Shown here: piece after piece, positions 1-11,392 of the stretch | Layout: every line of letters begins with the position of its first letter | Position numbering within the stretch: the stretch's first letter is position 1 | DNA from: Planoprotostelium fungivorum | Lineage: Eukaryota; Evosea; Variosea; Cavosteliida; Cavosteliaceae | Direction: 5' to 3' | NCBI GenBank assembly: GCA_003024175.1 | Contig: MDYQ01000136.1 | Span: 1-64,000 of the forward strand | DNA: 64,000 bases | Notes under the pieces: model-generated | Databases searched by the model: none | What the model saw: the letters and a program-made list of their open reading frames with translations, nothing else | What the model was told of the DNA's origin: nothing | Translations under genes and position numbers: made by a program

Positions 1-133
1 CATTGCCTTTTCGAACAGTCTCAAAGGTAAAATCATACGCTCGGATCGAACGCTTGGCCTCTCGACCTCTCGAGACGTCGGCGTGTGTTCATCTTTTTCA
101 TATTCTGATAGACTTTCTAGTTTGCTAAAGGAA

Positions 134-1299
134 ATGGCTCAAGCATCAATAACACCCTTCCAAGCTTTCAAGAATGCCCTCACCCAGCCGTGGGATAAGA
201 TCAAGACAGCCGACACAAAAGCAGAACGGACAGACATTATTAAGGAGGTTTTGCCACAAGTCACTGCACTGAACCTCCGCTCAATTCTCTCTGACTGGGA
301 GTCTGATACGCCACTCCCCACCCAGACCGCCCAAGGAGCTGCCGGTGAGTCTCGACCTTCTTTATTCTCTTTTTATTCTATATATTCTCATCATGGTGTC
401 CCCAGGGCCTCTATGGGGCTCTACGGGCCTCTCAGGCTCTAGCTCGCATAGCGGCGGCCCTGGGTGTTGTTTTGGCTGCAATGATTGAAGATTCTGTTCT
501 GACAAATATAGAGGACCTTATTCTGAGTCGTAGCACCATGGAACTGATCAAAAAATCTGTCTTCTACTTCTCAGAGAATGGGTCTCCTATAGGGGTTGGA
601 TTCTGTGTTGAAAACCAAGATACTGCAGTGAGTGCTGCTCATCTATGGGAGGTGAACAATCAGCCTATAATCAAATGTGGCGATGTAGTGACAGGTACAG
701 TAGAAAGATATATGACTCATATTGAACCATACAGGATACTTTGCACCACCGTATGATGGAGAGACTATAGAGCTTAGAGTAGATGCTGTAGATTTTAGGC
801 TGGATGTGATAAAATTCCAAGTAATCAGAAGGTCATCTACTGCTACTGAGGCATTCCTCCCAGTTCACCGCAGAGTGTTGGAGTTTGGTAATAATATTTC
901 CTCTTTTTTAGTATTGACTTGAACAGGAACACGATGTGTTCTGGTGGCTTTCCAGATTGGAATGGAGAGGGAGATGAAGGACATCAACCCTAACACAACA
1001 ATGGGTATTGTAGAGGGCTCTGTGTGAAGATCCACCCACGCCATCTTTCATACTCATGTCCAAGTTTTGGGGGAGATAGTGAAGGTGCTCTTATCTTACG
1101 TAGTGGTGAAGTCATTGGTATACATGTGGAATCTATTTCTCAATGGAGGGCTTGTACAGCAGCAGACTGCTCTGATCCTAATGTTGAGGATGATCTCTGT
1201 GATTCTATAGATTCACTCTCTGCTGGCTTAGTTTATGGAGATATTGCCCTTGATTACAAAATATCATATAAACATCTGATTATCTGTAATTGTTGTTGA
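134..1299 (+). CDS. Trypsin-like serine peptidase domain protein, element-borne, possibly broken
   Basis: Exon 1 (134-344) encodes an N-terminal segment beginning MAQASITPFQ. An intron at 345-442 leads to an exon with an alanine-rich stretch and then IEDSVLT. The second exon contains GVGFCVENQDTAVSAAHLW, which fits the histidine region of trypsin-like proteases. The next exon (from about 763) has a DVIKFQV region. Near the end, FGGDSEGALILRSGEVIGIHVE-like sequence (from about 1064) matches the GDSGGAL serine motif, with Glu replacing the usual Gly after Ser. The frame is not obviously continuous between about 920 and 1030, so there is either a missed intron or about one break. The intron-1 sequence and the IEDS exon are shared with the gene at 34130, whose downstream exons differ. 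Hydrolase activity is inferred from motifs only. Confidence 0.5.
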
Positions 1300-1413
1300 T
1301 ATGAGATCAATTTTGTGCACCTATACTTGTGTGTATGTCCCTGTAGATGTAATCATTGATAAACAAGGATGTATTATTAATATCTCTTGCAGTCTGCACC
1401 CAGCACACCACAG

Positions 1414-1550
1414 CCTGCATAAAGCAAGTACAGAGCGCACGAACGCTTACAAATGTTTTGCAGAGGATTACCAAACAGAACACAGGAGGTGAGCATTCAA
1501 TGTGAGGAGAGTAGTAGAGAAATGGACTATAATACCCCTTTTACAATGAT
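1414..1550 (+). repeat. Element right-end repeat, copy A
   Basis: About 137 bp, strongly similar to blocks at 37598-37737 and 38025-38155. All share TGCATAAAG-like sequence, ACAAATGTTTTGCAGAGGAT, CCAAACAGAACACAGGAGG and the terminal ATGGACTATAATA motif. The last 35 bp are an inverted copy of the sequence at 34009-34043. Confidence 0.8.
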
Positions 1551-1655
1551 GCAGGGGAAATTTCGAACTTGTGGTCTTGGGTTCGTATATATGATATCGC
1601 AGGCGGCATGCTTTTGTGAAAATCTCGTAGTTGTGTTACTGGCTTCCACAACATC

Positions 1656-4070
1656 ATGTCCAGGGGATCAGCTCAAGGGTTTCTCTGGGCGATAGAGGCA
1701 GGTAGAAGTGAACCGAAACCTGAGGTAGAGAGGGTGGGAAGAACACCAGAGTTATCACCACAACCGAGTACCCATACATCACGGCGTCATACGGAGACAG
1801 AACCACCCAAGATCAAGCACAAAGAGAAGTCTTCTTCCAGATCAAAACTGCCATTGCATCGTCTGTTGAATCGGTCTGCTTCTTCGTCTACGGTTGTCAA
1901 CACCTCCACTTCTCCAACACCTCCTGAAGATGCAACGTTCAAGCCCAGAATCAGGAACTCGGAGACAAATGCATTCGAAGGACAACACAAGATTCTTATC
2001 GGTAGAAGTCCAGCACCAACACGAAAGACATCAGTCACTGTGCGTATCATTTCTATTCGCACACGCTGCATTTTCTCCAAATCATTATAACTATACCTGT
2101 CGTAGATTATATACTCTATTCATCTCATTACAGCAAGCTGTGGACCGTTCAATAGAACGAGACGAAGAAGATCTCCGAAAGATGTACCACTCTCAAGAAT
2201 CCATATCTTCACCCAGCACTCTCCGAGCCAAAGGTGAGCACTCTCACACGAAGATATTTCACACGCGCCCACTTTTGCCCCAACAAAAATCCATCCAATC
2301 GATAACTCCATATCGATCGACACCGACAGATTACGTCAAACGTCGTCCACCCGCCTTTCCGGGCAGACAGAACTCGCCGTCCAATCAGACCGATATCTCA
2401 GACAACTTACGTCACGCCCTGCATCTGCATCTCAATCACGAAGGACATCAACAGCAGGATGACATGGAGTCTTATCTGAAAGCCTGGGCGAGACTTCAAT
2501 TGAACGAGATGCACAACGGCACCATCAAATCAGGTTCTAAATCAGGAAACCGTTCGCGAACAAATTCGCAAAACGAGAGGTGAAGGCTGAATGTAGAATG
2601 GTAAAAGTGACACATCACATCAGGTACACGATGCTGTCGTCAGCACAGGAGGGCATACCCTTCTATAGAAGGGGTCTGCTGATGATGAACTCTGCATCTC
2701 AGACGACTTCTGATATCTCCACGCAGACGTTGGAGGACAGCGGTGACGATCTACACTGTTGTAGACAGATCTGATGTAGCGATAGAATACGGAGACAAGG
2801 AACAATACTCATACAGGAGATCACCGGAGAATCCAGAGATCCAGATGAGGAGAACGGCATCCCTTCAGAATGTGATGAAGGACATCAACACTCCAAAGTA
2901 CAAGATGGCCGGAGACGTAAGTCATTCCTCCATCATGATCACATTACAAATCATCACATGATCCATCATCGACTCCATCACATCATCGATTCCGTCACAT
3001 CGACTCTCACCATCAACTCTATCAAATGATCGACTCCATCAACTCTGCACATCATCATCATCCATGTCGTATGAGCCTCTGGCTGATTCCACTCCAGAGC
3101 TTGAGGAAAGCGTCCGTGAGAGAGATCGAGAGGACGAGACTGAGAGAGGCCCTGAAGAACATGATGTCAGGTAATTCTTCCAGCACTCCCACCAAGGTAC
3201 CGGAAAAACCTCGAATCAGCAAATCCTCCACGGTGACGCGGAACAATTCCTGGAGTCAACTGCAGCAATTAGAACACCGAATAGAGATCAAGCAGAAGAA
3301 GCTGATGGACAGGGGGATATTGTCTAATTCCAACTCTTCATCACCCGCCATGGTGGACGCTTCGCCTTCTCCGAGCAACTATTACTTGCCCCCTTCTTCG
3401 TTCAAACCTGCCTACAGTAACGGAAGGTGAGAGAGATTTGATGGTGGTGACTCTTCTGAATGGTCTAGTTCACCTGCTGGGTCACTGATATGGAGGACGG
3501 GTCACGAGCTGAGGTCCTCTCTGTCTCAGGTGAGAGAGGACATTTTATTCTATTTTATTGTTCAGACGAAATCGCGCAGGCCAGTTTCGAAGATCTACAA
3601 TCGGTATCACGCTATGACATGGAAGACTGGGACGATGATGACATGGATGATGATCGTCTCAGGGTAAGTTCGCTTCTTTACATCTCACAACGTTCATCAT
3701 GAATATTGATGTGCAGATGAGAGACTGATGGAGAGACAGTGTGTCGCACCGGGTCCCCTGGAGATGTTAGTCGGTGGTTTTGATGATGCGATGACGAGAG
3801 AGACACCACCACCCGCCGCCTTCTCTACCCCCAAGTTCGGAACAGAACAACCGAGGGCGAACACGCACGCCATGAGGCTCCAACTATCCAAGAGTCCGGT
3901 CCAATTTTCATCCATCAGCAACAGCATCATGTGAGTCTGCCATGATGCATGCGTGCACGAGCTGATGTCGAGTGCAGGCCGCCAGACCAATCGAAGAACA
4001 ACGTCATCTTCTCAACTGCCTTCTCTGCCTTCTCACCCGCGGCGGGTGGAGAGAAACACAGCAGCGCATG
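1656..4070 (+). CDS. Hypothetical disordered Ser/Pro-rich protein
   Basis: A spliced gene read from MSRGSAQGFLWAIEAG at 1656 to a stop at about 4070, after RPPDQSKNN...GGEKHSSA. The product is rich in Ser, Pro, Thr, Arg and Gln and low in hydrophobics, so mostly disordered. A short helical or coiled stretch (QLQQLEHRIEIKQKK, about 3262-3306) follows SSTVTRNNSWS. A very acidic run (MEDWDDDDMDDD) lies near 3620. Introns follow GTGAG/GTGCG donors, for example about 2040-2132, and a CATC-rich intron spans about 2920-3070. No conserved domain was recognised and I assign no function. The start codon is uncertain because the gene follows the element end at 1550 closely. Confidence 0.55.
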
Positions 4071-4297
4071 AGATGGTCTGGCTCTCTTATAAATAGTACG
4101 CAATGTCTTTCACAACCCCACGTCTGAGGATCGTGACATGATGGGACGTGATCTGATGCAAATCGTCTCTTCTGAAAATAAAAAACGAGACGGTGGTCGT
4201 TGTCTTTGATGATGGAACCGTGATGGACGTCCTCTCGACTGATAACACGTCCTCTACTTTTCTCCCACATAGCGAGAAGAGAGTTACAGGGAGCTGT

Positions 4298-4982
4298 TTA
4301 TCTACACTTTTTCAACCCTCTGTACTTCGTGTCTTGTGGTGGTGTCGCTGGGTGCTTCCTCTTTGTTTCGTTGCATAAGTCTAGAAGCTGTGCCATTCGC
4401 GACGCTGGACTACTCCCGGGCTCGAAGGAGAACTGAGTCGCTCTTCTCAATTGTCTAGAGATCACAGGGCTCTGTGGTGTCCCTTGCATGGTGTGCTACG
4501 AGTGTGTGTTGTTGCGAACGATTTCTCTTCGGGGGGTGTACTCTGACAGTTCCAGGTTGGGCCGCCTCGAAGATCTGTCTTACACGAGGATAAATTGTGC
4601 GCCAGACCAGCTTCCCTCTTTGTCCTCTTGATGGTAGTGAATTAAATCTATTCTTATGTCACGTCCTCGAGTATAAAACCATCCATCGTAAGCCCAGAAT
4701 GACTTTCCAACCGAGGCAGCTCCATTGGTAAGGTGGTACCATGGAAGGCGAGCCACTCTGCGATCACGCTCGATACCTCTCTGGGCTCGGCGATCTCTTC
4801 CAACTGACCAGGAGTCAGGTGTGTTACCGGGATTTTGCCAGTCTGCCTCGGCCTCGCTCTTCTATGATCACGCAAATTCTCCCTGGGTCAGTGTGAGCGG
4901 GGAATACACTATGATGTAAGTACTCAACTCTAAGCCCGAGATGGAAGGCAGCTGACGACATCGGTTGACGAGGGCTCGTTGG
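4298..4982 (-). CDS. Possible small basic protein, divergent from UCH
   Basis: Two minus-strand coding-like stretches can be seen. The 5' one (4654-4875, preceded by a good acceptor near 4877) contains LTPGQLEEIAEPREVSSVI and AEWLAFHGTTLP. The 3' one (4298-4489) contains MQGTPQSPVISRQLRRATQ and SPASRMAQLLDLCNETKRK. They may be exons of one gene starting near 4982 (MSSAAFHLG), about 140 bp from the divergent UCH start. The family is not recognised, and the two parts could instead be separate or non-coding. Confidence 0.3.
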
Positions 4983-5119
4983 AGGATCGTTCAGCGAAGG
5001 TTTAGTAGCTGCATCTTTCGGGAATTTTCCTCAAAGACGAAGGATTACGTCACGTGTGTATTGGTTTTTGGGACGAAACACAAACAGATCATCACCATCA
5101 TTCATCCGCACACGAAGAG

Positions 5120-5933
5120 ATGAGCGACAAAGTACAGTGGCTTGCGCTAGAATCTAATCCAGACGTACTGAACGAGGTATCTATATCTTATCAGAGCGGC
5201 GACAATCATCTGATACGGTTCCGTAGTACATTTCTGCCTTGGGTGTTCCTTCTAGCAAGTGGCAGTTCACTGATGTATATGGAACAGATCCAGAGTTATT
5301 GGCTATGGTCCCTCAACCCACGATAGCTCTTCTACTTCTTTACCCCATCACGAAGAAGGTTGAACATCTTGACCATCAGCCTATCCTAATATTGACCAGG
5401 TAGAAGAAGCAGAATCTAAAGAGACACCCCAAGAACAATCGAATGTCTGGTATATGAATCAGTACATTGGAAATGCTTGTGGAACCATCGCAGTCATTCA
5501 CGCTCTGGCCAACAATCAGAAAGAGCTGGGTCTATCAGAGTCCTCCCCTCTCTCCCAGTTCTTCGAACGTACAAACAATCTCAACGCCCACGATCGAGCC
5601 AAAGCATTAGAAGAGGCCAAGGAGATCTCTGAAGCTCACGAATCCACGGCCCAACAAGGACAGACGGAGACACCCGATCTTCATGCCGACATCAACCTCC
5701 ATTTCATCGCTTTTGTCCATCGAGATGGTGATCGACGTCTCGTCCCTCACCTCGACTGAACTTCTACAGGTGTTCTGTACGAATTAGACGGAAGAAAGAA
5801 GAATCCGGTGGCTCGCGGTCCCACCACACCTGATACACTGCTGACCGATGCCACTCGAGTCTGTGCATCCTTCATGGAGAGAGACCCCGAACAAAACCAA
5901 TTCTCCATGATCGCTCTCTCCAGTGCTCAATAG
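5120..5933 (+). CDS. Ubiquitin carboxyl-terminal hydrolase, peptidase family C12
   Basis: A cysteine protease that releases ubiquitin from small C-terminal adducts and precursors. Order: KVQWLALESNPDVLNE, then after an intron (about 5175-5264) KWQFTDVYGTDPELLAMV, PTIALLLLYPITKK, NVWYMNQYIGNACGTIAVIHALANN (Gln and the catalytic Cys of NACGT), GQTETPDLHADINLHFIAFVH (catalytic His), and after a last intron LYELDGRKKNPV (catalytic Asp). The full Q-C-H-D set is present and the size fits the small UCHL1/UCHL3 type. It ends with FSMIALSSAQ. A poly(A) signal AATAAA lies at 5981-5986. The start codon is the ATG of MSDKVQWLAL. Confidence 0.92.
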
Positions 5934-6017
5934 AAACTTGATCGTCCATCCCATCGTCCATCACGATGATGATCGTGGAGAATAAAACGTGCACAAATAT
6001 AACGGTCTCTCTTTTAT

Positions 6018-7766
6018 TTAAACGAAACTCTTCTGCACGACGACAGAGTCTTCGAGACCATCATCACTGACGCGATAGAACTTCCAATCGAGGTGTGTGC
6101 CGTTCGTCACCGTGAGGATTCCATAGCCGTAATCACTTCCGTAGCGATGAGCGGACCACTCTGGCTGGGGCAGATCCCACTTTGTCTCGTGTTCGTTCTT
6201 TAGACCTTCCAGACTCTGTTCGCATGAGCTCATGTCTCTCTGATTGCGATGACTCACTCCTGCACAACCGGTGATGATGTTGAACGGGTTCTTTGGGTTC
6301 ACGTAAGAAGTTCCAGTTCTCTTGTTCTTGTATGCTGGGTAGTTCCTCTCTGTCATCGTGTCATGCGTTGAAGGGACGCTGACGTATCATCTGATGGATG
6401 AGATGTTCACCGTAAGAGTGGACGTGACCGTTAAAGAGGACGTCCACCTTGAACTTGTTGAAGAGGTCCTCGAACGACTTTTGTATGGCGACGGATGACT
6501 TTGACGTGGGCACTCCCTTGCTGGAGTATTCGTCGCAAGAAGAGTACATGGGCCTGTGGCCTGCAGTCCGTTTAGACGTTCGATCTATCTCGTGTTGGTG
6601 TTCACCGATGACAAAGATCCAAGGTCTCTGCTTCCTGTTCTCCGGAAGATTTGCCACACGAAGGTCTTCGGTGACCCAAGCTACCTGTTTAAACTTAGAC
6701 GATTTGTTTGGAAGGACGATCAGAAGTGGATCGAATTGGATATGAGATACGTCTATCTAGACGTTGAACGATGAATCAGAATGCGATGATGAGATGGATG
6801 AGAGACCTGATCGGCAAACTTGTGATCATCATCGAAGGGAGCACCATCGAAGGAAGTCTCAGTGGAGATGGATAAGAAGTGCACTGGTCCATAATCGAAG
6901 CTGTAATACATGTTCTGGTGAGAAGAATTGGCTGATTGAGGCATGCGGAATCTCGCATTGTAAACGACAAAGTTTCTACTCTGCAACATGATGAAGGGGT
7001 TATAAGCCTCGTATTCGTGGTTACCCGGACAGACCTTCAGAAGAGGATGAGAAGACGATGAGATCGACCGACCGTACCATGTAAGGAGCAGAGGCAGAGA
7101 TGCTCTGGATGCTGTTGAACCAAGAGTTCCAGGTCTTTTGGAAGTTGAAATAGTGTTTGTCGGCGTAGCTGATGTCTCCCACGTGATATATCCAATCGAT
7201 CTCCCCATTCTGCATCTTGGCGCTGACACGGTCGATGGTCTTCTGACTGTTCTCTGTTCCCATGTCACCGTAGATACCTATATTCGTCAACACACGAGAG
7301 ATGGAGAGGAGCCACCGATGCGATATGTGTCAGTCGAACCCTTCACAGGGGCGGACTTGAAGGAGAATTCTCTACTCCATCCTCCTGAAGCATCACCGCA
7401 GACATAGTAGTATCTCGTGTTGGGTCTCAAGTTGATGATGGTGGCGAAATGATTGTATCCGTAATCGTTGTGCCATTCAGAAGAAGTACCTACAGCAGAG
7501 AAGGGATAGTCTCCTGGTTTGTCACCCCAGCGAACAGTAGATTTACTGGCATCTGTGCATTTAGCAACCGAGAGAATTGTCACGGCTCACCCTCAGTATA
7601 CCATCCGACAGACATCTCAGTGGTGTTACCAGTTAGGGCTAGATGAACATATCGAACTTCAGTATCGGAAGCCAGACAAAAGGATACTGTACTAATCAGA
7701 CGAATGAGACGTTCACGTCTTGAAGTCACCACAAGCGAAGAGCAGGAGACAGCTGAGCCCCTTCAT
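6018..7766 (-). CDS. Purple acid phosphatase (metallophosphoesterase), secreted
   Basis: Hydrolyses phosphate monoesters using a dinuclear metal centre, in lysosome-like compartments or outside the cell. Exon 1 encodes a signal peptide (MKGLSCLLLFACVSFCLAS). An N-terminal fibronectin-like domain follows (VRYVHLALTGNTTEMSVGWY, then FATIINLRPNTRYYYVCGD). The catalytic domain shows the ordered metal-ligand motifs GIYGDMG, YHVGDISYAD, GNHEYE, GHRPMYSS and NGHVHSYG. The C-terminal PAP module has GCAGVSHRNQ and YGYGILTVTNGTHLDWKFY. The GHRP motif is restored by removing a ~50 nt intron near 6580-6630. The stop codon overlaps a minus-strand AATAAA at 6013-6018, so the 3'UTR is very short. Confidence 0.93.
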
Positions 7767-8248
7767 CTTGCAGTAAAATACCGGATTCGCTTGCGAAGTC
7801 TCATTCGCATTCGCAGGTGATAGTTTTCCTCGCAGAGCTGCCTGGAAAAAGAAACGCTGATCAACGTACAACCACAGTCAACCTTCTTCTCAATTCATAG
7901 AGCTTCATCGTGGGGTATCAAGCACATTCTTTCCTGTCACCAGATGCACGAAAATTCTGTTGTGAAGCTCTCCAAAGTCAAGGAGAACATCATCGGGACG
8001 AACGATAGGTATCATCGTAAGTGTGTCGATCGACTCCCGTCAGCTCCAGGGCACTCAGAAGCCGTGGACCTGTTGCGATCAGCCACAGGTCTCAGTAACA
8101 CAACGGTCTAGACGGTGTCCGAAAAAGGGAAAATGCACGAAATTTGTATTTTTTCTGAGATGAGAAAATGACAAAGACGCTGAACAAACCAGAATCTCAT
8201 TGACAGACCAATGCCAGACGGCCATAGGCAGCTTGTGAGCGATGGAAG
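7767..8248. other. Intergenic stretch without recognised gene
   Basis: About 480 bp between the divergent phosphatase and F-box-like genes. I see no conserved protein, tRNA or repeat here. It presumably holds both promoters and perhaps an upstream exon of the F-box-like gene. Confidence 0.4.
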
Positions 8249-10010
8249 GTGAGATCGTCCGGGATTGCCATCGGAGCGTCGATAACGCTGTGCAGACAAA
8301 AGATCCCGTCCACCTCTAATGACAAGAAACAAGAATATTCAACAGTTGAACTACCAGAAGACATGTGGAGGCTCATCTCACACCTGATCGGTCCCGAGAG
8401 CAACTACGGCCAAGATTCCCCTTATAACTCGAGAGATCTCAGGGACCTATACAATCTGGTGAGAGAACCTCGATCTCTATCACTGACACGGTACGAGATG
8501 ACCTGCAATTCTGAACTCTATCGAATGGTCCATCCAGTGTATATCCAACACTTGATGTCTATCGTCGTGTTACCTCCACCGACCACCGCCCATTCTATCC
8601 TCTACACCGAGCCGCTCTATACTCAACTCACCCACACTCTCATGATCCGCGTGGCACAAGAGAGCTGGAAAGACGCCGGAATCTTTCACTGGATGTTCAG
8701 CAAACTTCCCTTACCCAATCTACGTCGCATCGTCTTTCTTTCACACCTGAGAGATTTACATTTCTTCGAATTCAGCTGGCTGGGCGACCGAAAAATTGAG
8801 AAGGTGAGGATCTTCTTCCACCAGCCCTTTCATCCGGAATTGTCTGAACGTCGAGATACATATACTCCATCAGAGCACCTATTGAAGTGAGTCACCTGAT
8901 GAGGTCATTGTTCATCGTGGCAGCTCCCTCTTACCCTTCCTCACTCCGAACCTGACATCGTTCGAACTCTGCATACTATCACAACACATCGAAACGTCGA
9001 CCCATTACCCCAGCTTTTCAAACATGATAGAGTTTGCCTATCAACTGGGAGAATGTCACAACCTGAAGATCCTTCGCTTGCCGGTTGAATTCGGTCTGAT
9101 ATGTCAGTTGAAACGGGATTCAGATTCGGCAGAGTACATTCATTGGTTACACACCGTGAGGTGGGAGGCAGATGTTCTTGGGATGGCATTGAATGGATGA
9201 GAAGATGGCCCAAGCTGGAATCTGTCAACTTATGTGGCCTAGACGGGTTCTTGCAGCGTCACTCAACCGTCACCACCCTCAGGGATAACTCGCGTGCATC
9301 TTACCAAAGGTCCGACGTTCTTCCCAAATTAGAGACGCTATTCTGTTATGATGTCAACATCCGTTCTTACCTCGGGCCTTTAGACACGACTGGTATTTAT
9401 CACTTCAAACATCGACGATTTTGAACGTCAGATAGGACAGCCGCGGCCCCTGAAGTGCATCCAACTATGGCAACATCGCTCGAACACCGATCATTCCTGG
9501 CTACGACTTGTTCCTCCCACCGTCTGCGAGCTATTCTTCCTATCGTACGATCATCGCGTGCTACCTGTTCTGCCTCTCTCATTGCCCCTCCTCACACGAT
9601 TGACCATCAATGATGAAAATCGGAACATATGGAGCATCGACTATATCCGCCCCGGCGATCGCACGAGCGTTCCCTCTTGGCTCAGCTATGTGAAACAGTG
9701 GTACAAGGCCGTACCCTCTCTTCGTTACATCCATCTGATTGGATTCAAATGCAGGATACTCTTTGACAGAGAAAGAAGGATGGCCACCATCGTGAGAAAC
9801 GAAGGAGGGAAGAGAGCGGAGACGATCGCAGGAATGAACGAGAAGGACATCGATCACTTCTGTTGGGATGAAGAATATCGATACGTCCAGAGGGAATGGT
9901 TCTCACGCGAAGCGATGGAGAGAGCTGGCGTGGCATCGAATATCTCCCTTGGATATTTGACAAAATTTCAACGGGGAGGGGAAGCAAAGATGGAGAAGAG
10001 GGAAGAGTGA
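8249..10010 (+). CDS. F-box-like protein with variable repeat region
   Basis: The N-terminal part contains ELPEDMWRLISHLIG, which resembles the start of an F-box, followed by a region with SLSLTRYEMTCNSELYRMVHP. The middle has leucine-rich-repeat-like pieces (NLKILRLPVEFG, LESVNLCGLDGFL, LPKLETLFCYDVNI) and the last large exon has LPLSLPLLTRLTINDENRN and AVPSLRYIHLIGFKC. It ends in a Lys/Glu-rich tail. This layout fits amoebal F-box/LRR proteins that act as SCF ubiquitin-ligase substrate receptors, but the LRR consensus is weak. Introns are inferred near 8885-8920 and 9100-9200. The start could be the ATG at 8249 or an upstream exon. Confidence 0.55.
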
Positions 10011-10245
10011 TGAAATAGATTAATTTGGATGTACATAGTGTGGATCATCAGTTTTAGTCCTAGCTCGATCACGAATAACCCAAAATTAAACGGTGCACTA
10101 TCTAAGGATTCAAAGTGCAGGCAGCTGCCCGAATTGAAGGAAAACACTACTTCGATCGATCTCTTACAATGGGTGAAAGGTGTCGCTCACGGTCTGGTCT
10201 GTGTCGTGAAAGGCTTGGACAATCCTATCAAGTAATACAAAGTAG
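10011..10245. other. Unassigned stretch with weak ORF
   Basis: A plus-strand frame reads ELKENTTSIDLLQWVKGVAH before a stop at about 10235. It could be an exon of an unrecognised small gene or chance. No start, domain or partner exon could be fixed. Confidence 0.25.
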
Positions 10246-10599
10246 TCACCAAGCTTCAGAGAAGCACCCCGCTGCAATACAACAATCTCTCTTTGCCTTC
10301 AGACACTGACAACCATCCTGCAGAAACTCTTTAGACCTTACATCGTCCAAACCCTCCCAGCTCTTGAAATACTTCGGTGACACCTCGAACAACGTTCCGT
10401 GGAGGCCCCAAAAGACAAGAACAATGGGAAGACGATGAAGATAACACGGATCCATCCAGAAGAAGAAGGTGGTACAGATCTGTACATGTCCGCCGGCTGA
10501 GACGAAAGACTGAACGATTAAGAGATACCAGGAGAGAATACCCGAAACGAAAGAATAGAAGGTGAGTCTGGAGCAAAAATTCTCAACCGAAGACGGCAC
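10246..10599 (-). CDS. Possible small membrane protein
   Basis: An unbroken 117-codon minus-strand frame starting MPSSVENFCSRLTFYSFVSG. Two hydrophobic stretches (FVSGILSWYLLIVQSFV and LPIVLVFWGLHGTLF) could be membrane segments, and the C-terminal part is Cys-rich (CQCLKAKRDCCIAAGC). The opposite strand reads Arg-rich sequence in two frames with plausible introns, so strand assignment is not secure. No family recognised. Confidence 0.3.
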   Translation of the reverse strand: MPSSVENFCSRLTFYSFVSGILSWYLLIVQSFVSAGGHVQICTTFFFWMDPCYLHRLPIVLVFWGLHGTLFEVSPKYFKSWEGLDDVRSKEFLQDGCQCLKAKRDCCIAAGCFSEAW

Positions 10600-10740
10600 C
10601 AGGAAGTGAAGCCGAGGACGTCAATCTCGTGCCTAGTGATGTGGTGGTGATCGTGGCTTTATGCTGAGCTTGATCAAACGGCTCGCATCCGAGTCTGGCC
10701 CCCGTTCATTCACCCTCTCCCCAGAAAGAATAATCCACTT

Positions 10741-11019
10741 TCAAAAATTGTTCTTCCCTTTGCATGAGCTCATCATCGCCGTCATGATTTCCATCGTGAT
10801 CGTCGCTTCTTCTTTTCCTTCTCCCTTTACGCTGGTCTTCCTCTTTCGATTTCTCTTCCTCTTCGTCTTCTCTTCTTTTGGTGGTAGAGGCTCCACCTGG
10901 GGTTTTGGCTCGTGGACCAATTTCTCCTCTTTGAAAACTCTCTCGGGTTTTAAGGCCTTCAGCATTTCCTCCCTTTCTTTGCTGACTGCGGATAGCTTGG
11001 GCTGTATGGTGTCTTTCAC
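10741..11019 (-). CDS. Lys/Glu-rich hypothetical protein, exon
   Basis: The minus-strand frame is highly charged: KLSAVSKEREEMLKALKPER, EEKLVHEPKPQVEPLPPKEE, then KRKRNRKRKTSVKGEGK, a likely nuclear-localisation-type basic run. The plus strand here reads as Phe/Leu/Ser-rich sequence typical of antisense to charged coding DNA, so minus is preferred. No ATG is in frame within the exon; an upstream exon in about 11040-11300 is expected but was not defined. No function assigned. Confidence 0.4.
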   Translation of the reverse strand: MKDTIQPKLSAVSKEREEMLKALKPERVFKEEKLVHEPKPQVEPLPPKEEKTKRKRNRKRKTSVKGEGKEEATITMEIMTAMMSSCKGKNNF

Positions 11020-11392
11020 ATTTTTTTCATTCAGATGAAATGATCACATCTCGATGGTACTCAATGACGTATGCTCTATTACCGAGAAAGGTGGGTCAAT
11101 GCATCAATTGCTATTCGATTTCCACGTGATTTCTACCAAGGCGAATGACGACGAACGAGCTCAACTGTGGGAGACAAAATCTATGGAATCCTCCACAAAA
11201 ATTCCGCTTTCTGGCTTGTCGACGCTTGTGTTTTAGACCTATTTTTCCTCACTGAATGGGCTGAATTGATGAATCGGACTATAGATAATCGATGTCCATC
11301 ACTTCATCTCCTTCCTGAGGGAGGGTGAAAGACAGAAGAGACAGAAGATACTACAGAAGACGAGACGGGGGAAAGAAGACGAGAGGTTTGTA

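Larger units (their letters stand above)
1..1550 (+). mobile_element. Right part of a TIR-bounded element carrying a protease-like gene
   Basis: The block ending at 1550 carries the same terminal sequence as the element at 34009-38155: an AGAAATGGACTATAATA motif followed by a run ending in ATGAT. The leader at about 30-60 (TCATACGCTC, GAACGC, TGGCCTCTCG) matches the leader just inside the left end of that second element. The left end of this copy lies outside the window. No transposase is visible. The assignment as a DNA element rests on shared inverted ends; the superfamily is unknown. Confidence 0.55.

Noticed and set aside
10370-10450. A plus-strand frame reads VPWRPQKTRTMGRR-TGA-R-stop, resembling the penultimate Sec of selenoprotein K.
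   Set aside because: No upstream membrane segment of the SelK type in frame, no clean exon structure, and no SECIS seen in the following 500 bp. Most likely chance.
10661-11038. A plus-strand 125-codon ORF rich in Phe, Leu and Ser that looks like a membrane protein.
   Set aside because: Composition is typical of antisense to a Lys/Glu-rich coding exon on the minus strand.
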